The notes beneath the pieces are model-generated. The model did no database searches. It was not told the origin of the DNA and saw only the letters and a program-made list of their open reading frames with translations. The position numbers and the translations under genes are program-made. Positions 49,101 through 56,640 of a DNA stretch of 64,000 bases are shown in pieces. The stretch comes from Heliocidaris tuberculata (Eukaryota > Echinodermata > Echinoidea > Camarodonta > Echinometridae): positions 5,786,356-5,850,355 of the forward strand of contig CM046833.1 of the NCBI GenBank assembly GCA_025618425.1, read 5' to 3'. The first letter of the stretch is position 1; each line of letters starts with the position of its first letter.

Positions 49101-52100
49101 AGCAGAATTACTGAAAACTATCAAGGCACAACTAAGGATGAGATGTGGTGTCTATGTTAACAACTCCGGCTCCCCAAAATACCAAACACACATCTTCACT
49201 TGAAGTGGTAAAGTGCATTGAGTCCAGTGTACAAATAAATGTACAATTCTTTGACGTCAGTGGATGTAAAGTGAGGCAAAATGTAGGTGAAAGTCTTGCC
49301 GAAGGATTTTAGTGAAGTGGCATGGACTTGAACCCCAGGCCTGGTGAGCCACAATCAAGTGACTTCAAACAGACCACAGCATCTCCCTTACACTTTGTAT
49401 TATGAATGAATTTACGTTGCTGGAAATTACCTGCAAGACGAAATCTTCTATGAGTTTCTCCTTCTCCTGTTCTGTCTTGGCCTCTTTAAGTTTGGCTCTG
49501 AGCTCCTCCTTCATGGTCTTTATCTTCTCCTCCTTCTGCTCCTCATGACTCTGAGAAAATGGAACCAAAGATGAGGAGAAGGTTATCAGTAACGCCATCA
49601 CTCACCTTAAAGTGATGGCTAGAAGATAGGGCACTAAAGTAAAGCTTTATATTTTGATATCAAATGACTTGTTTCGAGGGGTATAGGAGACAAGAATATT
49701 GCTCAAGTATAATCATACTGGTGTGTTTTTGTTCTTCTTTCTTCTCCTTCCTCTTTATCTTCTTTTGATTGCTCCTCTTAACCTTCCTCCCCCTTTTACT
49801 CTTCTTCTTCATCACTTCTTCTTTCTTTCTTCCTTCTTCTTCTTCTTCTTCTTCTTCTTCTTCTTCTTCTTCTTCTTCCTCTTCCTCTTCCTCTTCCTCT
49901 TCCTCTTCCTCTTCCTCTTCCTCTTCCTCTTCCTCTTCTTCTTCTTCTTCTCCTCTTTCTTCTTCTTCTTCACCATCACCACCATCATCATCATCATCAT
50001 CACCATCACCATCATTTCTATTTTACCTTGATGATTGCATTGATAGATTTGATCTCCTCTCCTCTAAGTTCTTCCTCCAGCTTCACACATTCCAGGGTCT
50101 GTCTTTCCACCAGCGTCTTGGCCATCTCTGTCTTACTCTCCTCTGTCAGGGACTGTAGGGTATCCTGGACAACCAGCTTGCTTCTGATGTCATGAGAGCT
50201 CACAGCTGCAAAGCCACAAGGAAATGAAAGATATTTTTTGTTTGCTGACAATGAATGTGAGCAGTGCGAAGAAATGCTGTGAGATTTTAGTGCCCCTGGT
50301 TGAATTACAGCATTATGAATGAGGTATGGGGGCATAAGCATACAAGAAATACATGTACAAGTATGCCACTTCCTAGTTTCTTGTTGCTCACCGAACGCTC
50401 TGAATATACTTTCATGGAAGTATTACCGTTTAGAAGATTCTTTTTGTCACATTTAAAGGGAAGGTTGAGTTCTGGGAAAGGTGAAAAATAATTTATGAGC
50501 TTTCTCATTCTTTTTATGTCAGTTTGGAAGAATGACAGTAGAAATGTCCCTTGAAAACGATTTTCCCTCACATGCCCTCATATTCGAAACACGACAAGAA
50601 ATACATGTAGCTGAAATGTTCTGGCCGAACATTCATCCACATTGTGTGTGCAGTCCCATATACCCATTTCTGTGTGCATTGCATGTGCTTTTAAATGAAA
50701 ATGGGTCAATGTCTTATCATTCTGATAATTCCAGAACCTCACAGTAGTATGTAGATATGATCAACCTTTACCCTATTGCTTTAAGACCATTTCCTTCAAA
50801 ATGAATCGCATAACCAGGGCCCTGTTTCATAAAGCTTGTCATCAATGACACGTTGCAATAACTGTTATAAGCTACAGAAATCCTTGCATCTGACTGGTTG
50901 AGAGCAAATTTGTCAGTAAAAATCACTCACAAGTCACTTGATGAAACACCCCCCAGAACCCAACTTTATCTTTAAGCTGTAGAAGAATTTGGTAATCTCT
51001 ACTGACCTGCTGTCTGTGGTCTTGTATCAGCGGCAGCAGCTTGGAGCAGATTGATAGTCGTCTTACCTCCAGGCTGACCCGGTGGTATATAGCCTTGCTG
51101 TTGGTTAATATTGACTCCATAGTTGGCTCCCTGGGCAATGCTGCGATTGATGATGCTATTGGCACCTCCGATCTATACAAAGCAAGAAACGAAAGCCATG
51201 TTACACTATCACAAGTTTCTCTTAGTACCGTTGTTGACAGATCTTCATCAAAGTTATTTTGACACAAGGACTTTGAACTATGTTAACAGACATTTTTTTG
51301 TGTTTGAAAATCTTATACTAATAAAAACAGTGAAGAAGGTAAAACCAATTTTTTAAATAGGCAGAAGTCCATTCTCAAATGACGATCAAACTCACGGTGC
51401 ATTTTCTCAGAGATTCTTGACCAAAACGTCTCGCTAGAAAAGGTCAAATAATCGATGCATCATTCCAGCTTATGACCATCAACTTTACTGTGTACATGTA
51501 TCTTCTCAAAAGATTCTTGAACAAGGAATATTATTGCAGAAATTGAGGGGATTTACCCAGATAATTAAATCCTCTTCCAACACAACGTTGACTTGGGAAT
51601 ATTTTATATCGACATTTCAACAGGGAAAAATACAGTGTAGGTGCCGAATATGGCCAAGTTGCATAATTGATCATTGCCTTTTATACAGTTTTTTCTCCAT
51701 ATTAGTGTTGTAGATGTACTTATCTCATATTAATTGAGAAATTGTTCTAGAAATGCACCTCAGTAAAGATATTACTCACAGTGACCGACGTTGACCCTCC
51801 GCCTTGTAACCCTTGGATGAGTTCAGCAGAGAGGGTAAAGGTCGATCCTCTCTCCAGCATCGCAATCAGCTGTTTCAGGAGAGGGATGACCTCTCGGCTG
51901 GACTGCTCCGTTGCCGTGGTATCACCGTAAACACCGGCGATGGTGGCATCGTAAGTTCCAGCGATGTAGATGGCGTTGGTCAACAGAGCCTGAAGAATGG
52001 AAGAAGGAAACAGAATTTCATGCATTCATTTAGAATAGACCGGTTCTGTAATGTATTCAAATTTATGCACACTTCTTCTCTGAGCACCTAGTAACGAACT

Positions 52101-54771
52101 ATTCCAATAACCTGCTTTTCATAAAGGAGCCTCAATTCTTGGAATTAAGTTTGCATACATTACTTGTTGCTACATGTATGCCCGGCAAGCTTTCAGGTTG
52201 TCAAGAACAACCTTTGTTTGAAAGGTATGTATAAAATTTGCGTACATTACCGAAGCGGTCTATTATGAGAGAATGAAAGCAGCATTTCACAACACTTCAA
52301 ACTTACATGTACTTTACGACAATGCCTACATACACAGTATATTGATTTGAATTGTAATTTTTATTCCAAGTCCCAACTTATTCATTTTCATCACCACTTC
52401 ATTGCAACAAAGAGGCAATCATCACCAACAACACTGCTACAGTAATTACAGATGTGTGTATACATGTGCAACAGTGACTATGTTGCCACCAACAAAATAA
52501 CCATTATTCATTTTATCATCCCACTAACACCTTCATCATCATCACAATCATCATCATCACCACCATCACCATCAACATCACCATCACCACCATCACTACC
52601 ATGATCACCATCCTCGTCATCATCATCACCATAACTCCCACCATCATCATCATCATCATCACCATCACCACCATCACCACCATCACTACCTCCATCATCA
52701 TCACCATCAGCATCATCATCATCACCAGCACTACCACCACAATCACCACCATCACCACCATCACATACCACCACCATCATCATCATCATCACAGCACTAC
52801 CACCACAATCATCACTACCACCATCATCATCATCATCATCATCACCAGCACTACCACCACAATCATCACCATCATCATCATCACCATCTTCATCATTTCA
52901 TCACTACCACCACCATCATCATCATCATTTCCCCAAGCATCACCATCACCAACATCTTTGCCTACCTTAGCCTCCAATGTGAGCAACTCACTCCTCTCTC
53001 GTCCATACTCCATAGAGGCATGGTCCTCATCGATGTTCTCGGTCCTGCTCATGAGCTGGTCCTTTAGGTCCGATAAGAGCCTGGCCTTGGCCTGGCGGTA
53101 ACGATGGAGGGCACCGGCCTCAGCATCTGGGTTCAAGGCATCCTGAAATGACAGTAAAATGAAAGGAATTGAAGGTAATTCCATAACAGCAAAAAAAGAA
53201 GAAATTTTGACAACATTTGGACAAAATTATTAAAAGTTTCATTGCGGGGGAATCTTAAAGTACATGAAAGATCAGAGTGATATATTCATCACTGGTCACT
53301 ACAAGTGATTCATGATTTTTTTTTTTGTGGGGGGGGGGGATAAAGGTACATGTACATTTGGTACAGGACATCCCAGTTTCCCAACTACCATTCCACTAAT
53401 CCTATAATATAAATGTTGATAATGTCAAGTAGAAAATGATTGTTTTTCAAAACCAAAGGACCAGTCACCAATGAAACATAATTTGTATTTGTTAGCAGAC
53501 AGCAAGCCATCCCCAACTCCATTACTGAGACCAAAAGACACCAATCTTTTCTTTTCTCTCTCTCTCTCTCTCTCTCTCCTTTCCTTAAACTTCCATCTTT
53601 ACACCATCTTACCTGTAATTCATCCATCCTCTCCTTGTATTTAGCCTCCTCGCCTGTAGTCTGTTATGGAACTTACGCACTGTGTCATTGTACTTGGTGT
53701 GTGCAACGTTATGCTTCTCTGCAGCTATTCGCTCTGGCTCATCACCTGGATAAAATCACAATGAGGTCGAATCAAACAGTTACATTTTTAGAACATATTC
53801 CCAAGCCATAAAATTACTTTGCATGCCATTAAAGTAATCCATCTGTTAGTATGCATCCACATACAGTACCATATACTAATGGTTAGAAAGCATCCAGCAT
53901 TCTGGAGTGAAGCATTTAATAATAATAATAATAACTAGCATTTAGTATGCTCTCCATAGCACAACTAGATGTATATCACAGCATTTACAAACTAAATAAT
54001 ATATGAATAACTATATAATAACATTAGTACTGTACATTTATAAAAGAAAAGACATGCATGCTAATGAACTTGGTAAAACATTTCTGAATCACAAGAACCC
54101 ATTTTTCTGTTCAAACCATCAGTTGAGGTATATATATTTTTTATATCATTATTTAAACCATTGCCTACGGAAGCTGGGTTGTCCCTGTATTAACCACTAC
54201 CATGCTGTGGGCGGCAAATCCCGCCAAAAAATTGGAGTGTTGACTGTCCCGTTGAGGCTCAGAATGGCTTGAAAATTAAACCTCATGCAGAAACCTGTGC
54301 CTTCAATATATTTTTTATTCCAATGCCATATATCTTTGCCCAGTTTGCTCAAGAAAAAACTCAGTGAAAGTTTAATAATACATGTATTTAACTCTTGAAA
54401 GTTCATTTTTGACAACTGCTCAAAAATCCAGTGGCATGGAAGGGATTAAAAGAGATGTCCATAGTCAATTGGATAAATCAGCAATTTCAATCAAATTAAT
54501 CCTATGATTCAATTTTAAATCAGCAATTTCCTTTTTTCCATCATAATTTACTCTAATGAAATCAACCCTGATATATTTCTGTTTTTCCAACCTGATGACT
54601 ACATGCTATTCCCATCATGGTAACCTTACCTAGTGAGAGGATAGCCATGATGAAGGATGGCAGGATGTTACCAAGCTCCTCAGTAGACTCAGTTCTTCTC
54701 TCCACCTCTCTACGCTGGTAGTCCTCTATAGTCTTGGCTTGCTCAGCAAGGGTTTCAAGTGCCTCTTCAAC
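33833..54771 (-). CDS. Giant charged coiled-coil protein gene (27 exons joined; 5' end not seen)
   Basis: 27 minus-strand exons join in phase into about 1618 residues ending at a TAA (33833-33835). The total is a whole number of codons once one missing base in exon 2 is allowed for. Most of residues 277-1180 is rich in Glu, Lys, Gln, Arg and Leu with long heptad-like helices. Two less charged parts stand out: residues 152-276 (Gly, Thr, Ala, Asn and Gln rich) and residues 1180-1507, which include a 130-residue hydrophobic block. The C-terminal 110 residues return to coiled coil. There is no signal peptide or transmembrane segment in what is visible. This suggests an elongated intracellular structural protein, for example cytoskeletal or ciliary, but the role is not shown by the sequence. 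I do not recognise the family; a database name such as trichohyalin-like would reflect composition only. The start codon is upstream of 54771, perhaps in or beyond the gap. Confidence 0.85.
34226..35386. mobile_element. 1.16-kb TIR element with TA borders in last intron of the coiled-coil gene
   Basis: Left end TATGTAACCCGGCACCACAA and right end, other strand, TATGTGACCCGGCACCACAA. The inverted match continues through ACCACCAAAAAGTCGCAA. The interior is AT-rich with no protein. TA at both borders would fit a Tc1/mariner-like origin. Confidence 0.8.
35900..36060 (-). CDS. Coiled-coil gene, exon 26
   Basis: Encodes NIKERITDEQEESSKARLRE and GGFKSTSDFVETRLKELRGV. Phase 0 to 2. A near copy of its GATGAGCAGGAGG end lies in the upstream intron at about 36185. 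Confidence 0.85.
36380..36490. repeat. Dispersed repeat with GTGCGCTATTAAGAACCCAC end
   Basis: Flanked by AATAATAATA and TATTATTATTA. Inverted relative to the segment at 62435-62515 (GTGGGTTCTTGTATAGCGCA, TGTCAAGACTTGACA). Confidence 0.55.
36593..36805 (-). CDS. Coiled-coil gene, exon 25
   Basis: Encodes GMKMICQDMFFSRAKITQGA and GGMMPKGKRPLEAIFKQGK. Continues the C-terminal folded region; 71 codons, phase 0. Confidence 0.88.
37308..37696 (-). CDS. Coiled-coil gene, exon 24, hydrophobic globular block
   Basis: The longest exon (130 codons). Encodes SPSQFVVYRFGVFVTRLLRL, MPDVTLLLASSLPQND and EFVMVIVHCLAHIKVNDLTD. Rich in Phe, Val and Leu but interrupted by charges, so a folded domain rather than a membrane span. 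Phase 1 to 0. Confidence 0.9.
37973..38194 (-). CDS. Coiled-coil gene, exon 23
   Basis: Encodes NSWRPETPGDWAQRKEDGLD and YSALMASPFFTDLKEIEEML. The coil gives way to a mixed, probably folded segment with Trp and Pro. Phase 1 to 1. Confidence 0.88.
38500..38580 (-). repeat. Possible tRNA-derived SINE fragment
   Basis: Minus strand: A-box-like TTGTCTAGTGGATAC (38560-38546) and B-box-like GTTTCAAGTCTC (38515-38504). It is too diverged to call a tRNA. Confidence 0.4.
38728..38944 (-). CDS. Coiled-coil gene, exon 22
   Basis: Encodes KLIQEHKENMKRFEENFQKD and DERRTQDQMNLIQQK; end of the main coiled coil. Phase 0 to 1. Confidence 0.88.
39056..39249. mobile_element. hAT-like MITE
   Basis: Starts CAGGGGCAGATCCAGGATTT and ends CCCCTAAATCCACCACTG, with inward G and C runs. 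The 8-base flanks GCACACAC and GCCTACAC differ at two places, consistent with an aged 8-bp target duplication. A related end is at 22790-22823 (AATCCTGGATCCGCCACTG). Confidence 0.6.
39250..39512. repeat. ATC/ACC trinucleotide tract
   Basis: CATCATTACCATTACC-type repeats in the intron upstream of exon 21. Confidence 0.9.
39518..39680 (-). CDS. Coiled-coil gene, exon 21
   Basis: Encodes ALEAELENDRIREEERERKR and LQQELQHSEGNEAAKE. Phase 2 to 0. Confidence 0.9.
40195..40358 (-). CDS. Coiled-coil gene, exon 20
   Basis: Encodes ALVQQYTELAEKAAADAQKF and DARKAKMEQEVA. Phase 0 to 2; donor GTAAGT. Confidence 0.88.
40595..40715. repeat. AATTGAATTTG-type low-complexity tract
   Basis: About 120 bases of AATTGAATT, AATTCAATT and AAATTGG words in an intron. 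Confidence 0.75.
40900..41064 (-). CDS. Coiled-coil gene, exon 19
   Basis: Encodes KQLAEFDRGSAQKIEQAMKD and QLQELAVAMRDLSPEE. 55 codons, phase 0. Confidence 0.9.
41325..41519 (-). CDS. Coiled-coil gene, exon 18
   Basis: Encodes EEQMEQEKEVEMARIKAKAT and MSPGELEDKKEALQRQHK. 65 codons, phase 0. Confidence 0.9.
41690..41860. repeat. Dispersed repeat with GTGGCCACTA words
   Basis: AGTGGCTGTTATAGGCAGGT, CAGTGGCCACTAATAGCAGG, GGTGGCCACTAAGGCAGG and TTTGACTGTATAC occur in series. A related start, ACAGTGAAACCTGTCTATAA, is at about 47344. Confidence 0.55.
42313..42432 (-). CDS. Coiled-coil gene, exon 17
   Basis: Encodes HKNVERDALVDALNADRTSK and YRVLRQRHIKEQVHQ. 40 codons, phase 0. Confidence 0.88.
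42964..43143 (-). CDS. Coiled-coil gene, exon 16
   Basis: Encodes MEVLSQSMDEEKNRQRAAVA and MKQELLKQRAERDELADKQ. 60 codons, phase 0. The Met is internal. Confidence 0.9.
43620..43862 (-). CDS. Coiled-coil gene, exon 15
   Basis: Encodes LELEKARLEGAVSGQLEEQK and LNKDQSKEMIEKHQKE. 81 codons, phase 0. Confidence 0.9.
44293..44388 (-). CDS. Coiled-coil gene, exon 14
   Basis: Encodes VLRGNDEGHDALADVHDRAN and DDDAAFKKDKLL; acidic and His-bearing, less helical. 32 codons, phase 0. Confidence 0.85.
44690..44772. repeat. TCTCTGTCTC simple repeat
   Basis: CT-rich intron tract. Similar short ones lie at 53555-53580 and 54930-54965. Confidence 0.8.
44828..45049 (-). CDS. Coiled-coil gene, exon 13
   Basis: Encodes QILSEEEDLTVEEKEKLLEE and LAARKRLKEEVLKEESVAKE. 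74 codons of strong coiled coil, phase 0. Confidence 0.9.
45315..45510. mobile_element. 196-bp TTAA-flanked MITE (family T2)
   Basis: Starts CCCCTTCCATACCATGGCGG and ends TCTTCAAGAAGGGG, with TTAA at 45311-45314 and 45511-45514. Related to 54194-54445. It sits next to exon 12, 16 bases from its donor. Confidence 0.8.
45531..45643 (-). CDS. Coiled-coil gene, exon 12
   Basis: Encodes DTDGTRGISAALEVLSDIAK and LEDVAEAIQ. Phase 1 to 0; donor GTCAGT. Confidence 0.85.
46013..46310. repeat. (CAT)n microsatellite, about 300 bases
   Basis: Near-pure CAT units with some CAC and TAT. The His-rich, Ile-rich and Met-rich frames here are repeat artefacts. Confidence 0.97.
46459..46606 (-). CDS. Coiled-coil gene, exon 11, basic segment
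   Basis: Encodes KNRMKGRRAAKSAKDILPAG and PESTIAMEFLA. The basic cluster could be a nuclear-type or nucleic-acid/tubulin-binding patch, but that is only a possibility. Phase 0 to 1. Confidence 0.85.
47130..47240 (-). CDS. Coiled-coil gene, exon 10
   Basis: Encodes AEEKRKGGFDEDMEERMRKF and PKMAAIIDDMQS. 37 codons, phase 0. Confidence 0.88.
47780..47945 (-). CDS. Coiled-coil gene, exon 9
   Basis: Encodes KHLMEAKQEGLSEDIIPEMS, an acidic EEDEDEQ, and LMLQQNKLIAELQQAYLEDD. Phase 2 to 0; donor GTGAGT. Confidence 0.88.
48060..48430 (-). repeat. Degenerate copy of MITE family T1
   Basis: AAATTGGCAACAATTATTCT, GCACTGCCAATTCAGAGACC and TTCTGAATCAAAAG occur in the order of copy C, but with many substitutions and no clean TTAA ends. 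A shorter fragment is at 45220-45260. Confidence 0.5.
48858..48964 (-). CDS. Coiled-coil gene, exon 8
   Basis: Encodes STKVSSSIEVEKQKQLENLR and a basic stretch EKRSRKKKELH. Phase 0 to 2; donor GTAAAT. Confidence 0.85.
49431..49550 (-). CDS. Coiled-coil gene, exon 7
   Basis: Encodes SHEEQKEEKIKTMKEELRAK and KEKLIEDFVLQ. Exactly 40 codons, phase 0. Confidence 0.88.
49800..50015. repeat. CTTCCT/CTT polypyrimidine tract followed by ATC repeats
   Basis: About 170 bases of pure pyrimidine on the plus strand (TTC, then TTCCTC units), then CACCATCATC. It ends 12 bases from the donor of exon 6. Confidence 0.95.
50027..50205 (-). CDS. Coiled-coil gene, exon 6
   Basis: Encodes VSSHDIRSKLVVQDTLQSLT and CVKLEEELRGEEIKSINAII; start of the long coiled-coil region. 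Phase 1 to 0. Confidence 0.88.
50819..50950. mobile_element. Short MITE (family P2, copy 2)
   Basis: GGGCCCTGTTTCATAAAGCT at the left, GTTATAAGCTACAGAAATCC and TGCATCTGACTGGTTGAGAG inside, ACTTGATGAAACACCCCCC at the right. It is the inverted relative of 13809-13946. Confidence 0.7.
51007..51172 (-). CDS. Coiled-coil gene, exon 5, Gly/Gln/Asn/Ala-rich linker
   Basis: Encodes ANSIINRSIAQGANYGVNIN, QQQGYIPPGQPGG and LLQAAAADTRP. Likely flexible. Phase 0 to 1; donor GTCAGT. Confidence 0.85.
51780..51989 (-). CDS. Coiled-coil gene, exon 4, uncharged module
   Basis: Encodes ALLTNAIYIAGTYDATIAGV and STFTLSAELIQGLQGGGST. It is poor in charge compared with the flanks. Phase 0 both ends; donor GTGAGT. 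Confidence 0.88.
52510..52945. repeat. (CAT)n/(CAC)n microsatellite, about 430 bases
   Basis: CATCATCACCACCATCACC-type repeats ending shortly before exon 3. The Met/Val/Asp frames and Thr/Ile frames are artefacts. Confidence 0.96.
52966..53142 (-). CDS. Coiled-coil gene, exon 3
   Basis: Encodes DALNPDAEAGALHRYRQAKA and YGRERSELLTLEAK. Phase 0 both ends; acceptor ATTTCAG, donor GTAGGC. Confidence 0.88.
53613..53745 (-). CDS. Coiled-coil gene, visible exon 2 (contains a frameshift)
   Basis: Starts in frame as DEPERIAAEKHNVAHTKYND and VRKFHNRLQ, but ends in another frame as EEAKYKERMDELQ, which is the frame that joins exon 3. One base is missing around 53645-53660. Acceptor ATCCAG, donor GTAAGA. 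Confidence 0.7.
54194..54445. mobile_element. 252-bp TTAA-flanked MITE (family T2)
   Basis: Starts CCACTACCATGCTGTGGGCG and ends GTGGCATGGAAGGGA, with TTAA at 54190-54193 and 54446-54449. A related left end is at 46647 (TTAATCCTTTCCATGCTGTG) without a clear right end. Confidence 0.75.
54630..54771 (-). CDS. Coiled-coil gene, visible exon 1
   Basis: Encodes VEEALETLAEQAKTIEDYQR and ELGNILPSFIMAILSLG. Acceptor GGCACAG, donor GTAAGG, phase 0 to 1. Because an acceptor precedes it, it is not the first exon. Confidence 0.8.
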
Positions 54772-55210
54772 CTGTGCCAAAGGGAGAAAAATATTGCAGT
54801 ATTACATGCATTAAACATTTTTTTGCAATTACATGATTGTATGACTATCAGAATGAATTTCTAAGCTCCTTCCAAATTTTAAAATTGTACAATTTACTCT
54901 TCTTTATACTCTTCCTAATCTTTTTCTTTTTTTTTCTTCTCTCTCTCTCTCTCTCTTTCTTTCAAACCTGAACTTCTAGAAGTAGTACTTTTTCTGAATG
55001 AGTACTCATAAATCCTTCTTGGGAAAATCTATGGAAAACATTGTCCTGTATACTCTGTGTTGTATCAGAATAACAAAAAGCATCTGTATTAAAGAGAAAC
55101 GATAATTGAAGCTTGGAATCATATGTATGATACATGTACATGTATGTATCTGTATCTGTAAATTTGGTGATGCAGTCAGTTATTCAATGGTCCAAATTCA
55201 CGAAAGAGGT
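54772..55210. other. Intron or 5' flank of the coiled-coil gene, left of the gap
   Basis: No exon recognised. Contains a CT run and an ACATGTACATGT palindrome near 55132. Confidence 0.4.
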
Positions 55211-55710
55211 NNNNNNNNNNNNNNNNNNNNNNNNNNNNNNNNNNNNNNNNNNNNNNNNNNNNNNNNNNNNNNNNNNNNNNNNNNNNNNNNNNNNNNNNNN
55301 NNNNNNNNNNNNNNNNNNNNNNNNNNNNNNNNNNNNNNNNNNNNNNNNNNNNNNNNNNNNNNNNNNNNNNNNNNNNNNNNNNNNNNNNNNNNNNNNNNNN
55401 NNNNNNNNNNNNNNNNNNNNNNNNNNNNNNNNNNNNNNNNNNNNNNNNNNNNNNNNNNNNNNNNNNNNNNNNNNNNNNNNNNNNNNNNNNNNNNNNNNNN
55501 NNNNNNNNNNNNNNNNNNNNNNNNNNNNNNNNNNNNNNNNNNNNNNNNNNNNNNNNNNNNNNNNNNNNNNNNNNNNNNNNNNNNNNNNNNNNNNNNNNNN
55601 NNNNNNNNNNNNNNNNNNNNNNNNNNNNNNNNNNNNNNNNNNNNNNNNNNNNNNNNNNNNNNNNNNNNNNNNNNNNNNNNNNNNNNNNNNNNNNNNNNNN
55701 NNNNNNNNNN
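55211..55710. other. Assembly gap (500 N)
   Basis: Exactly 500 N, a default size for unknown gap length. It separates the divergent coiled-coil and Grl genes. Reading frames of X residues across it are meaningless. Confidence 0.99.
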
Positions 55711-56640
55711 CCTCAACATGTAGTTTGAGGGTCCTTCCTCTTAACACACGTCTTTACAAGATTACTGTGGTCTGAGCACTTGTCTTGTCCGAAATATCGA
55801 TCCACGCTCGTTTCAGAGAGCGATCAAAAATATCGGATCAATAGCGATCGTTACGTAACGAAGCTTAGACGTGTGCAATAGACATTATGTCTTGGTGATT
55901 ACATTGTCATACAGTTGTGTTCGAGGACTAATGTAAGTGCAATTAAACTGGAAAGAAAGAAGGTCTTTGTACTGGTGTAGACATAGTGATGTTATCCTGG
56001 TCGGTGTAAAATGTAAAGGGGTCGTTTGACCTAAAGAAAAGTTTGCAAAGTAAGTATGCAAGAGCATAGATGATGAACTTCATACTGGATGGAACAAGCA
56101 AAGGACTGAAGGATATTAAAAGTGTTCAAAAATAAGTACAAAATAAGCACCATGTTGTATATTGCCAAATCCCATTTGATATTAATGCATATCTATGTCA
56201 TACACATAAACACGATCGGATCCAGGTACAGACCGAAAAGTCAGCCCCCTTCCATGAGGTGAAAATAAATTTTATAATTTTCAGGGTAAAATATCCCAAT
56301 CCTGACAATCCTGCTAAAATGCATTACCAAATCCTGTCTGCTTTATTTATCTTATATATAGTCAAATCGTTTGGGTAAAGAGAAATGTCCGGAAATTATG
56401 TGCATCCCCTTTCCGACGAATCTGAATTCACCCCTTACTGAAGAGGATGGGATCATTGTACCCTCATTATGTTTTACAGATAATACAATACATTATTTAA
56501 AATGGTTATAATGGGCCCACCATAGGCCTACTTATGCAAAGACAATTCATTATGTCAACAATCACCTATTCTATTGCCATTTCTGTCTTTCCAGGCGTAG
56601 TTGGCGATCGTTTTTCTGAGAGAACACGACACGAAGCACG
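55711..56640. promoter_or_regulatory. 5' flank of the Grl gene
   Basis: 930 bases with no recognised coding sequence. It contains an interrupted GCGATCGTTACGTAACGA palindrome near 55844. A promoter must lie here or in the gap, but no clear TATA or initiator was identified. Confidence 0.35.

Noticed and set aside
49340..49380. Possible tRNA-like B box (GGTTCAAGTCC on the minus strand)
   Set aside because: No convincing A box at the right distance, so not called as a tRNA or SINE.
49699..50158. Phe/Leu, Ser and Lys/Arg-rich frames
   Set aside because: Frames through the CTTCCT tract; only the minus-strand part at 50027-50205 is a real exon.
52508..53101. Asp/Gly-rich and Thr/Ile-rich frames
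   Set aside because: CAT/CAC repeat translations; the real exon is 52966-53142 on the minus strand.
55106..55775. Frames of about 170-213 residues with X
   Set aside because: They cross the 500-N gap and contain no real sequence.
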